A stretch of DNA of 64,000 bases, from contig NZ_JABBPG010000008.1 of NCBI RefSeq assembly GCF_013140855.1, positions 164,324-228,323 on the forward strand. Direction: 5' to 3'. Of the stretch, positions 1 to 7,661 are shown piece after piece; the stretch's first letter is position 1, and each line of letters opens with the position of its first letter. Position numbers and translations under genes: made by a program. The notes beneath the pieces were generated by a model, which was not told the origin of the DNA, ran no database searches, and saw only the letters and a program-made list of their open reading frames with translations. The DNA comes from Pseudoalteromonas caenipelagi. GTDB lineage: Bacteria > Pseudomonadota > Gammaproteobacteria > Enterobacterales > Alteromonadaceae.

Positions 1-1033
1 AATTACTATTCGTGAATTAGCAAAGAATAAAGAACGCCAAATTGAGTTTAATGATCCAGCCTACCGAGTGTCGATGACCGGTAATAATACGCTGAGCAGC
101 GACCGAGTTCGAGTTCAGTATGCAAGTATGACAACGCCTAAAACCACCTTTGAAGTAGACTTAAATGATTACTCTAAAGTGACGTTAAAACAAGACAAAG
201 TGCTCGGTGACTTTAACGCTGCAGACTACCAATCTGAGCGTATTTTTGTTACCGCTCGCGACGGTATAAAAGTGCCGGTTTCAATCGTATATAAAAAATC
301 ATTATTCAAAAAAGATGGTACTAATCCTCTGCTGCAATATGGTTATGGTTCGTATGGTTATACGGTTGACCCAGGTTTCTCTATCAGTCGTTTGAGCCTG
401 CTAGATAGAGGGTTTGTTTATGCGATTGCGCACATTCGCGGCTCGCAAATGCTGGGTCGCCCTTGGTATGAAGATGGTAAAAAGTTACATAAAAAGAATA
501 CTTTTAACGATTTTGTTGATGTGACTAAAGCCTTAATCTCCCAAGGATATGGTGATAAAAAGCGCATTTACGCCCAAGGTGGCAGCGCCGGTGGATTGCT
601 AATGGGGGCGGTTGTTAACCAAGCGCCTGAGTTATATCACGGTGTACATGCTGCAGTACCGTTTGTTGATGTTATCAATACCATGCTGGATGAATCACTT
701 CCTCTTACAACAAACGAGTATGACGAGTGGGGAAATCCAAACGACAAGACATACTTTGACTATATGCGTTCGTACTCACCGTATGATCAGGTATCAAAAC
801 AAGCCTATCCAAATATGCTGGTAACAACAGGCTTGCATGATTCCCAAGTTCAGTATTTTGAACCTGCGAAGTGGGTTGCAAAACTAAGAGAGATGAAAAC
901 AGACGACAATAAGCTGTTACTTAAAGTAGATATGGAAGCTGGGCATGGCGGCGCATCAGGTAGATTTAAGAGTATCAAAGATACCGCACTAAATTATGCG
1001 TTCTTTATCGAATTGGCTAATGGTCGACTATAA
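1..1033 (+). CDS. ptrB: Oligopeptidase B (protease II), C-terminal part; 5' end outside window
   Basis: This is a cytosolic serine peptidase of the prolyl oligopeptidase family (S9A) that cleaves small peptides after Arg/Lys. The frame is open from base 2, so the gene starts upstream of the window and only the end of the propeller and the whole alpha/beta-hydrolase domain are visible. The catalytic triad can be read directly: Ser in GGSAGG (codon 584-586), Asp in GLHDSQV (839-841) and His in AGHGG (944-946). The segment MLDESLPLTTNEYDEWGNP is characteristic of oligopeptidase B and distinguishes it from prolyl oligopeptidase. The GTG at 68 lies inside the conserved chain and is not the real start. 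A bidirectional terminator follows 20 bases after the stop. Confidence 0.95.
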   Translation, partial: ITIRELAKNKERQIEFNDPAYRVSMTGNNTLSSDRVRVQYASMTTPKTTFEVDLNDYSKVTLKQDKVLGDFNAADYQSERIFVTARDGIKVPVSIVYKKSLFKKDGTNPLLQYGYGSYGYTVDPGFSISRLSLLDRGFVYAIAHIRGSQMLGRPWYEDGKKLHKKNTFNDFVDVTKALISQGYGDKKRIYAQGGSAGGLLMGAVVNQAPELYHGVHAAVPFVDVINTMLDESLPLTTNEYDEWGNPNDKTYFDYMRSYSPYDQVSKQAYPNMLVTTGLHDSQVQYFEPAKWVAKLREMKTDDNKLLLKVDMEAGHGGASGRFKSIKDTALNYAFFIELANGRL

Positions 1034-1052
1034 AGTTAACCAGTCAATTTAG

Positions 1053-1081
1053 AAAAGCCCAGCGAACAAGCTGGGCTTTTT
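1053..1081. terminator. Bidirectional rho-independent terminator
   Basis: An 11-bp perfect stem (1053-1063 pairing with 1070-1080) with a 6-base loop has an A-run on its left arm and a T-run on its right. It can therefore serve ptrB on the + strand and the small reverse-strand gene ending at 1089. Confidence 0.9.
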
Positions 1082-1088
1082 AATACGG

Positions 1089-1274
1089 TTATTTTTTCTT
1101 GGGCTTTCGCTTTTTCAACACACGAGATGCCAGCGCACTAACAATATAAACAAGCACCAGAGAATTACCGAGGATCAGCATTTCTTTGTCTGTTACAAAT
1201 ATCCATAAGGCCGTCAATAGCGCGAATGCGATTGTAAAGTGCGACACCAGCGGATTAACTTTTTGGCTCTTCAT
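1089..1274 (-). CDS. Small two-helix membrane protein, function unknown
   Basis: This predicts a 61-residue protein with two hydrophobic segments (about residues 12-28 and 33-50) separated by a short charged turn (TDKE), and a strongly basic tail (KKRKPKKK) that should stay in the cytoplasm by the positive-inside rule. No family is recognised. The gene ends 8 bases from the shared terminator, which supports it being expressed. A small coding region with a sensible membrane topology is plausible, but there is no motif to name a role. Confidence 0.6.
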   Translation of the reverse strand: MKSQKVNPLVSHFTIAFALLTALWIFVTDKEMLILGNSLVLVYIVSALASRVLKKRKPKKK

Positions 1275-1409
1275 ATACGAATTTTTACTTACTTTTTTTG
1301 TTCGCTTACACGTAATTATAACGAGTTATAGAGTATAGCGCGAGGTAAGATTAATACCGTGTCACACGCACTGCATTTGAGAAGTAAAATAATTTAACCT
1401 AAGTTGAAG

Positions 1410-1949
1410 CTATTTAACCTCGTATTTTTCATTGGCTTTGAAAGCTTCTGCTTCATATGGTGCGTCGGCGTAACCATATTTTGCCATGTCCACGAGGTGC
1501 TTTTTGGAATACTCTAGCAGTGAGCTTGCTTGTTCTATCTGTTTTACGTGAACGAGTTCGTGTGCCATTTTTGGTCTGTCTAATTCATAGCCTTTTCTAA
1601 CGTAGATTGCATAACCGAAAACTTGCGCATTATTGGTGATCCCTTCACCAATAAAACCTATTTTTTCGCCCATTTGTTTAAGAGTTCGATTTTCGTATGG
1701 GTAGGGTACTTGCTCAACGTAAACTATTCGCACTTTTTCGGGATGTTCTACGCCAACATCTTTGGCTAACTTGAGATCTGCTTCATTTAAAGGTTTGCCC
1801 GTTTTTTGGCCTTGCTTATCAATTTCGATCGCCCAGTCAACATACTGCGGCAATACGCTAAGAAATTCGGTTACATCTGGTTGGGATGCAAATACGTTGG
1901 TTGTTGAGGTAAGCAAAAATGTCAGGGCAATTGATATTTTGTACATCAT
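1410..1949 (-). CDS. Secreted putative zinc metalloprotease with HELVH motif
   Basis: The 179-residue product begins with a Sec-type signal peptide (MMYKISIALTFLLTSTTNVFA, cleavage probable after VFA). Near residue 130 lies HELVHVKQ, a minimal HExxH zinc site followed by a Gln-rich turn, as in small peptidase-like proteins that persist near the DUF4157/M48-like families. A downstream Glu-rich stretch (YEAEAFKANE) could provide the third ligand. The chain is short for a true peptidase and no substrate can be inferred. The gene is alone on its strand, and the ribosome-binding site upstream of ATG 1949 is poor. Metal binding is inferred from the motif only; it may be a non-proteolytic scaffold. 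Confidence 0.65.
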   Translation of the reverse strand: MMYKISIALTFLLTSTTNVFASQPDVTEFLSVLPQYVDWAIEIDKQGQKTGKPLNEADLKLAKDVGVEHPEKVRIVYVEQVPYPYENRTLKQMGEKIGFIGEGITNNAQVFGYAIYVRKGYELDRPKMAHELVHVKQIEQASSLLEYSKKHLVDMAKYGYADAPYEAEAFKANEKYEVK

Positions 1950-2030
1950 AGGAGCTTGTAATAGTTATTATAAAGAGTGCAGATTATATATAATTCGATA
2001 TGAATTTATTCCTTATTTTGGTTTTACTTG

Positions 2031-2705
2031 TTAGAGGTGATACTTACTTTTAAACGCTTTTAAGCCATGAGAGGTAAATTCGATAGCGCGAGAGTCTAAG
2101 TGTTGATGTGCCCATTTACGTTCCAGTACATCAGATAATACCCATTTACCAAGGTAACCTGCTAAATGGCTGCGTCTTTCGCTCCAATCGAGGCATGCTT
2201 TACACAATGGTCGACGACTTTTTTTAGTTGTGGCTATATCAAAACCGAGTTCGCTAAAAAAGCCAAGGCCAAGTTGCGTTAAAGTCAGCGTATCTTGAGC
2301 TTCAACTATCCATCCATTGCTTTGTAACGTATCAAATAACTGAACGCCTAGTTCACCTGCTAGGTGATCGTAGCATATACGCGATCTTTTCAATCTTTCA
2401 TCGGTGGGCCCTGTGGCAATACTTGTATGTGCCATCGACGCACTCATGTTTAGCATTTTCTCAATGAGTTCAGCAACTTGAATGTCTTTTAGTTGGAAGT
2501 ATTTATGTCGACCTTGTTTGCGCACCGTGATTAGTTCGCTATCGACCAATTTCATCAAGTGACTGCTAGCAGTTTGCGGTGTGATATTTGCTTCGAGCGA
2601 CAACTCTGTGGCGGTGAGTGCCTTACCGCTCATTAAAGCCGTAAGCATTTTAGAGCGAGCAACATCGCCAACAAGCGCGCCTAAGTAAGCAATATTTGGT
2701 TCCAT
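2031..2705 (-). CDS. ArsR-family winged-helix regulator with C-terminal CxxC domain
   Basis: The 224-residue protein has an N-terminal ArsR/SmtB winged helix (about residues 8-90, with the recognition region ITPQTASSHLMKLVDSELI), then a domain of about 120 residues containing PLCKACLDWSERR followed by HLAG-LG. That C-terminal block is typical of a subfamily of ArsR-like regulators larger than the metal sensors; the paired cysteines may bind a ligand or metal, which is not proven here. ATG 2705 is preceded on the reverse strand by AAGGAAAGG at good spacing. It is divergent from the NIPSNAP/ABM/LysE genes with only 86 bases between starts, so it probably controls them and itself. Confidence 0.85.
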   Translation of the reverse strand: MEPNIAYLGALVGDVARSKMLTALMSGKALTATELSLEANITPQTASSHLMKLVDSELITVRKQGRHKYFQLKDIQVAELIEKMLNMSASMAHTSIATGPTDERLKRSRICYDHLAGELGVQLFDTLQSNGWIVEAQDTLTLTQLGLGFFSELGFDIATTKKSRRPLCKACLDWSERRSHLAGYLGKWVLSDVLERKWAHQHLDSRAIEFTSHGLKAFKSKYHL

Positions 2706-2791
2706 ACCTTTCCTTCATAGTTCGACTGCCACCGAAGCATCGAAATTTACCTCAAGTAGACTGCCAAAAAAACATTATGGAGACAACCACT

Positions 2792-3148
2792 ATGAAAATA
2801 ACCTGCTTTATTGAATATCAAATCGACCCACACAAAGTCCATTTATTTGAGCAATATGCTCAGAACTGGGGCAAAGTAATTCCGCAAAGTGGAGGAGAGT
2901 TACTGGGTTACTTTTTACCACATGAAGGTACCAATAACACAGCATACGGCTTAATCAGTTTTGAGTCTCTTGCGGATTACGAAGTATATCGACACACCTT
3001 GCGTCAATCACAGCTCGGTAGCCGCAACTTTAGTTTTGCACAAAGTGAACAGTTTATAGTAAGTGAAAAGCGCACATTTTTAAGGGCTGTTCCTGCCACT
3101 TATTTGCTACCAACAAAAGGAGAGGCAGTTGATAGTCGTCATATTTGA
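2792..3148 (+). CDS. NIPSNAP-family protein
   Basis: The 118-residue product MKITCFIEYQID... has the ferredoxin-like alpha/beta pattern of the NIPSNAP family: an N-terminal strand with CFIEYQIDP, the central GGELLGYFLPHEG, and YGLISFESLADYEVYR. The family belongs to the dimeric alpha/beta barrel superfamily and its bacterial role is undefined. The start chosen is ATG 2792, nine bases after GGAG (2779-2782); ATG 2777 overlaps that site and GTG/TTG codons further up have none. It is the first gene of a tight operon whose next gene overlaps its 3' end by 20 bases, so translation is probably coupled. Confidence 0.8.
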   Translation: MKITCFIEYQIDPHKVHLFEQYAQNWGKVIPQSGGELLGYFLPHEGTNNTAYGLISFESLADYEVYRHTLRQSQLGSRNFSFAQSEQFIVSEKRTFLRAVPATYLLPTKGEAVDSRHI

Positions 3149-3464
3149 AGTAATCCCAAAAGCTGAAGGCCAACAAACGTATTTAGACATTGCTGCGAGA
3201 TTAAAAAGTAAATTGCTTAAAGTAGAGGGGTTTATCAGCGTTGAGCGTTTTCAAAGCTTAGCCAATCCAAACAAACTCTTATCATTGTCATTTTGGGAAA
3301 ATGAAGAGGCTGTTGTGAGGTGGAAAAGTGACTTTGAACATCAAGCTGCACAACAAAAAGGAAAGTACACGCTGTTTACAAACTACAGAATAAGCGTTGC
3401 ACACGTTATGCGTGATTATAGTAGTCACGGTAAAGTGTTAGGCGAGGTAGGTGATGACGATTGA
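3129..3464 (+). CDS. Antibiotic biosynthesis monooxygenase (ABM) domain protein
   Basis: The 111-residue single-domain protein starts VIFEVIPKAEGQQTYLDIAA and continues with VEGFISVERFQSLANPNKLLSLSFWENEEAV, the standard ABM pattern (dimeric alpha/beta barrel). Members act on small aromatic or haem-like substrates or have no catalytic role. The start is a TTG at 3129 behind AAAGGAGAGG; no ATG lies nearby in frame. It overlaps the NIPSNAP gene upstream and its stop (3462-3464) overlaps the LysE-type exporter start, so the three behave as one transcription unit under the divergent ArsR-type regulator. Confidence 0.85.
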   Translation: MIVVIFEVIPKAEGQQTYLDIAARLKSKLLKVEGFISVERFQSLANPNKLLSLSFWENEEAVVRWKSDFEHQAAQQKGKYTLFTNYRISVAHVMRDYSSHGKVLGEVGDDD

Positions 3465-4089
3465 GTTTTACTTGGGCTATTGTGTGATTATTATGACTCT
3501 ATTGTTGTCCCCAGGCCCCTCGGTACAGCTTTGCATCAACAACGGCTTACATTATACAAAGGAGAAAGCGGCGTTTGGGGTATTGGGTAATGTGCTGGCG
3601 TTTCAGTTATTGCTGATTATTAGCGCTACGGGATCGGGGGCTATATTACTCGCGTCTAGTACACTTTTAACTGCTTTGAAAGTAGTTGGTGCCATGTACC
3701 TGTGCTACTTAGGTGTAAAAAGTATTCGCTTACCCGTTACCAGCGTTGATATACCAAACGCACATACTCCTTTGAGTGCACAACGTGCATTTATCTTTAA
3801 GCAGGCATTTTGGGTGACATTGCTAAACCCAAAAGCACTGGTTTTTGTTTGTGCATTACAGCCTCAATTTATTGATAGCAGTAAAGCCGTTTTACCTCAG
3901 GTTACGATACTTTGCTTGACCAGTGCGGTGATTCATTTTGTGATTTACTTTGGTTATGTGGCCTTAGCCAACAGTGCAAGAGGTGCTTTGAGTAATGAAT
4001 ATGGCCGGAGTATGTATAACAAATTGAGCGGGTTAGTATTTATTGCTTTTGGTATGTTCCTATTCTTATCTATGCTCATTGAACGCTAA
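3454..4089 (+). CDS. LysE/RhtB-family amino acid exporter
   Basis: This inner-membrane exporter of about 211 residues has six hydrophobic segments. The N-terminal LLLSPGPSVQLCINNGL is the diagnostic LysE/RhtB first helix and loop; ALKVVGAMYLCYLGVKSIR and FWVTLLNPKALVFVCALQPQF are further signature regions. Substrates in the family are amino acids or related small molecules; none can be assigned here. ATG 3454 (or GTG 3451) overlaps the end of the ABM gene, with GAGG at 3444-3447 serving as the ribosome site. As the last gene of the operon it suggests that the compound handled by the two barrel proteins is exported. Confidence 0.9.
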   Translation: MTIEFYLGYCVIIMTLLLSPGPSVQLCINNGLHYTKEKAAFGVLGNVLAFQLLLIISATGSGAILLASSTLLTALKVVGAMYLCYLGVKSIRLPVTSVDIPNAHTPLSAQRAFIFKQAFWVTLLNPKALVFVCALQPQFIDSSKAVLPQVTILCLTSAVIHFVIYFGYVALANSARGALSNEYGRSMYNKLSGLVFIAFGMFLFLSMLIER

Positions 4090-4111
4090 AAAACCACTTA
4101 GTGAACTAAGT

Positions 4112-4148
4112 CGCCGTTATTTTAAATCAATACTCAAAAATAACGGCG
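4112..4148. terminator. Hairpin between convergent genes
   Basis: A perfect 12-bp stem (4112-4123 with 4137-4148) and a 13-base loop sit between the LysE-type exporter and the convergent lipoprotein gene. A shorter hairpin ACTTAG/CTAAGT precedes it at about 4096-4111. Both arms carry A/T runs, fitting a two-way terminator. Confidence 0.7.
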
Positions 4149-4155
4149 CGTATAG

Positions 4156-4563
4156 CTATGCACATCGAAAGTTTACCGTGACAGTGTAAGGAGCATCCAT
4201 TGATTCTAGTGCGACTACACCAGCAATAGCTGCAACAGCCCCAGCATCATCAACGTGACCATCCCCTAGTATCCAAAGCCACGTACTTGCTTCCGTTACA
4301 AACTCAGCAGTTGAGCGACTATCCAGGTAATCTTTTTCTGATTTTTCCCCTTGATAATCAACGTTCTCGTTTATTACTACTAAACTGTTTTTGGTTTTGT
4401 CGCAAAAGTGTTCAGCTTGTCCAAGCGCTTCTTTCATACCTTGGTCTCTATCGACCGCTTTAATCACCACATAGTGTTTACCCTCTCCAGGCCTTACATC
4501 GTCATGGTGCGCACAGGCTGCTAATAGTACTGTGGTGGTCAGTGAAATAATTGTATTCTTCAT
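4156..4563 (-). CDS. Small lipoprotein, function unknown
   Basis: The 135-residue product has a lipoprotein signal, MKNTIISLTTTVLLAAC, with lipobox LAAC and Cys17 as the lipidated residue, followed by AHHDD. The +2 residue is Ala, so outer-membrane sorting is expected. The mature part contains a second and third Cys (HFCDKTKN and the terminal FRCA) that could form a disulfide, and a small-residue-rich stretch DDAGAVAAIAGVVALESM that may be a hydrophobic hairpin. No family is recognised. The gene stands alone, bounded by a hairpin at its 3' end. Confidence 0.7.
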   Translation of the reverse strand: MKNTIISLTTTVLLAACAHHDDVRPGEGKHYVVIKAVDRDQGMKEALGQAEHFCDKTKNSLVVINENVDYQGEKSEKDYLDSRSTAEFVTEASTWLWILGDGHVDDAGAVAAIAGVVALESMDAPYTVTVNFRCA

Positions 4564-4877
4564 TGTTTTGCCCTAAATATGATTTTGGTGGGCGTATTAT
4601 TTGGAGTTTTTAGCTGAGGAGCCAGTAAGAAACTGTAAAAAGATGCTTGATTATTACACATTTTGTAAGGTGTTTTTGATAACTGAAAGCTCATTTTAAA
4701 GCGTAAAGCCTTTGTGCTTGAAATGGGTAATTCTAAAGAGGTTACAAGTGGTTATCGTTATTAATTTTTTTCAGTTACTCGCAACTTTGTTGATCCACGT
4801 ATAAGTTGTATGTACTTTAATTAATTATTATTCGGCGTCGTCTTTTGCCTCAAAAATACTCGAAGGTACACAAACTT
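4564..4877. other. Intergenic region upstream of the GGDEF-EAL gene
   Basis: About 314 AT-rich bases separate the lipoprotein start from the GGDEF-EAL start and contain the promoters of both divergent genes. No hairpin, repeat or riboswitch core could be recognised; in particular no c-di-GMP (GEMM) aptamer-like sequence was found. Confidence 0.5.
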
Positions 4878-7406
4878 ATGGATTTGTCTGTTAGCCGCTT
4901 TTACAGCCTACAAAGTAGTGAGGAGCGTTATCAATATACGCTCAAGACGCTTTATCACCGTTTAAAAGCAAGCCACTGTATCATAGGCAAGTTTATAAAT
5001 GACGCAAAGCAAGTTAAAACACTGCAATATCTGCATGAGGATCAAATTAAAAGCAATTTTGTTTACGATTTAATTCACACCCCCTGTTTTGATGCAAAAG
5101 AGTTGGATAGTGTTTGTGCCTACGAAAGCAATTTACAAGTGCTTTACCCTCAAGATGACTTTTTAAGGTCATTCGATATTAATGCCTACTTAGGTGTAAC
5201 TTTAAGAGCACCAGATCACAAGCCCGTTGGTATTTTGGTATGCATGTTCAATGAGCCAATGATATTGAGCGAACAGGATAAACTTTGGTTCTCTGAGATT
5301 GGCTGTATTGTTGCAACTGAGCTAAGTCACAACCTTGAAATGTCAGCCAAAGAATTGATTCTTAAACAACTTGCAAACGGTGAGCGAATTGCAAAGTTAA
5401 GTTCTTGGACTTGGTATATCACATCCAATGTACATTGGTTTAGCCAAGAGATGAGTAGCTTATTGAATTGCGAAAATAACGAAGTGTCATTGCAATACTT
5501 TTTGTCGCACCTTCGTTCAGACGATAGTAAAAAAGTTACCGAGCAGCTGGAACTTATCAAACAAGAAAAAATTGATAAATTTGATATGTTAGTTTGCCAC
5601 AAGCAAATGACTACCACGCAAGGCTTGTTTCATATTGTTGGTGAGGTTGAGTTGAGTGACGAGCACATGCACGAGCGCATACTGCGCGCTACTGTCCAAG
5701 ATATCACTTATACCTCTACGTTGAGTCGCCAAGTCGAGTTGACGAATGTGGTGTTTGAGAATGCGTCAGAGGCATTTATGATCACCGATCATCGCAATAA
5801 AATCATGATGGTAAATCGTGCATTTGAACAGCAAACGGGCTATAGCGCCGCAGAGCTTTATGGTGAAGACCCCGGTATTTTGTCTTCAGGTAAACAAACT
5901 AAGCAGTTTTATCAAAAAATGTGGCTGCAGCTAGAGAAAACCGGCATATGGAAAGGGGAGATTTATAATCGAAGGAAAAATGGTCAAGTATTTCCAGAAG
6001 AATTAACACTAAATGCGGTCAAAGGGAGTGACGGTAAAATAACCAACTATGTGGCTATCTTTCGAGATATAACTGACTGGAAGCGTAACGAAGCACAGCT
6101 TACCTTTTACGCTAATCACGAGGCATTGACTGGGCTTTTAAATCGCCGTAGTTTTATGTTGAGTATAGAAAAGCAACTGACTAAGTCGTATCGGCTTCAT
6201 GATACGTCGCTGCTTTTTTTAGGCTTAGACCGATTTAAAGAAGTCAATGATATTTTTGGCCCAGAAATAGGCGACAAAGTGCTGATAGCTGTCGCTGACC
6301 GATTATTGAATACGCTTAAAAGAAAGGATATGGCGAGCCGTTATGGCGGTGATGAATTTGCTTTACTGGTTGCGCATCATACACTCTCCGAAGCAATGGA
6401 TCATGCACAGAGGCTAAAGCAACTGCTTTGTGAGCCATATCATATTGGAGAGCTAACGATTGAACTGAGTGTGAGTATTGGGGTTGCATATCTTAAAGCT
6501 GCGGAACAGTTAAGTGCCTCGACTTTGGTAAAAAATGCGGCTCATGCATTGAGTAATGCCAAAAAGCAAGGACGATCACGTGTAGCGCTACATGATGAAG
6601 CGATTCAAAATGCCTACCTAAAAAAAATAAAACTCAGAGACAAACTTAAAGCCGCATTAAGAGCTGGTAGACTACAAGTACATTATCAACCTGTTGTATG
6701 CACTTGCACGGGTAAAATATCAAAGTTTGAAGCTTTGATACGTTGGTTTGATGATGAGTTTGGTGCTATTTCCCCCGCGTATTTTATTCCTATTGCTGAA
6801 GAGTTTGGCTTAATTCATTTAATTGGACAGTATGTGCTAGAAACCAGTTGCCGCGATCTTGCAATGCTTCATCAAGCTGGCTTTAAACATATTAGCTGTT
6901 CAATAAACCGTTCAATCAACGAATTTAAAACAAGTAACAACCAAGTTGAGCTTATTCCAGCAGAAATAGAACGCTTTGGCTTACCGTACGACGCAATTAC
7001 GATTGAGGTGACAGAGTCGATGGCGGCGAACAAATACACTTGGCAGGTATTAGAAGCGCTTAGCGAATTAGGCGTACAAATAGCACTTGATGATTTTTGT
7101 ACTGGCTATTCGTCATTGAGTAACCTGATTGAGAACCAAGTAGACTTTGTGAAAATAGACAAATCGTTTGTTGATAGTATGGGGGTTGATCACAACAAGC
7201 AAGTGATGGTGAAGTGTTTGATAGATCTGAGCTCTCAGTTAGGCATAAAGGTAATAGCCGAAGGCGTTGAGCAACCAGAGCAACAACAAATGCTTTCTGA
7301 CTTTGGTTGTCATCTAATGCAAGGGTATATTTATAGCCCCGCAAGACCTATTTTAGAGTGTTTGGAAATGCTAAAACAACATGAGCACGTAACCGTGGAG
7401 GTTTAA
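4878..7406 (+). CDS. Bifunctional c-di-GMP enzyme: GAF-PAS-GGDEF-EAL
   Basis: This soluble protein of about 842 residues makes and/or degrades cyclic di-GMP. The order is a GAF-like domain (roughly residues 10-155), a degenerate PAS segment (185-280), a clear PAS (285-405; the MVNRAFEQQTGYSAAEL and FPEELTLNAV regions), GGDEF (415-575) and EAL (590-840). The cyclase signature GGDEF is intact (bases 6345-6359). The inhibitory I-site position reads KRKD rather than RxxD, so product inhibition may be lost. The EAL signature is intact (6729-6737), with catalytic-context motifs EVTES, KIDKSF and AEGVE, but DDFGTGYSSL reads DDFCTGYSSL. ATG 4878 follows AAGG; a TTG at 4845 gives 11 extra residues without a ribosome site. 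There is no membrane segment, so the signal is cytoplasmic. Confidence 0.93.
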   Translation: MDLSVSRFYSLQSSEERYQYTLKTLYHRLKASHCIIGKFINDAKQVKTLQYLHEDQIKSNFVYDLIHTPCFDAKELDSVCAYESNLQVLYPQDDFLRSFDINAYLGVTLRAPDHKPVGILVCMFNEPMILSEQDKLWFSEIGCIVATELSHNLEMSAKELILKQLANGERIAKLSSWTWYITSNVHWFSQEMSSLLNCENNEVSLQYFLSHLRSDDSKKVTEQLELIKQEKIDKFDMLVCHKQMTTTQGLFHIVGEVELSDEHMHERILRATVQDITYTSTLSRQVELTNVVFENASEAFMITDHRNKIMMVNRAFEQQTGYSAAELYGEDPGILSSGKQTKQFYQKMWLQLEKTGIWKGEIYNRRKNGQVFPEELTLNAVKGSDGKITNYVAIFRDITDWKRNEAQLTFYANHEALTGLLNRRSFMLSIEKQLTKSYRLHDTSLLFLGLDRFKEVNDIFGPEIGDKVLIAVADRLLNTLKRKDMASRYGGDEFALLVAHHTLSEAMDHAQRLKQLLCEPYHIGELTIELSVSIGVAYLKAAEQLSASTLVKNAAHALSNAKKQGRSRVALHDEAIQNAYLKKIKLRDKLKAALRAGRLQVHYQPVVCTCTGKISKFEALIRWFDDEFGAISPAYFIPIAEEFGLIHLIGQYVLETSCRDLAMLHQAGFKHISCSINRSINEFKTSNNQVELIPAEIERFGLPYDAITIEVTESMAANKYTWQVLEALSELGVQIALDDFCTGYSSLSNLIENQVDFVKIDKSFVDSMGVDHNKQVMVKCLIDLSSQLGIKVIAEGVEQPEQQQMLSDFGCHLMQGYIYSPARPILECLEMLKQHEHVTVEV

Positions 7407-7661
7407 TAGACTTACTCGGATGAGCATGTTCTGAGACTTATGACCTGTTTATAACCAATTTCTTCAGTACCGAGGCGTGTAGGTACTCTATCTAGCGGTT
7501 TAAAGCGCAAATACGTGATGGTTAACTAGGACCTAAAGATTTGTAGATAAATCACGAACTTTATCAAAGTGTTATTTGTTTTTTATAGTGTGTAACGCTC
7601 ACTTAATATAAGCTAGCTTTGGACGCTTATTAATTTACCGTTTTTGAAAAGAGAGAATAGT

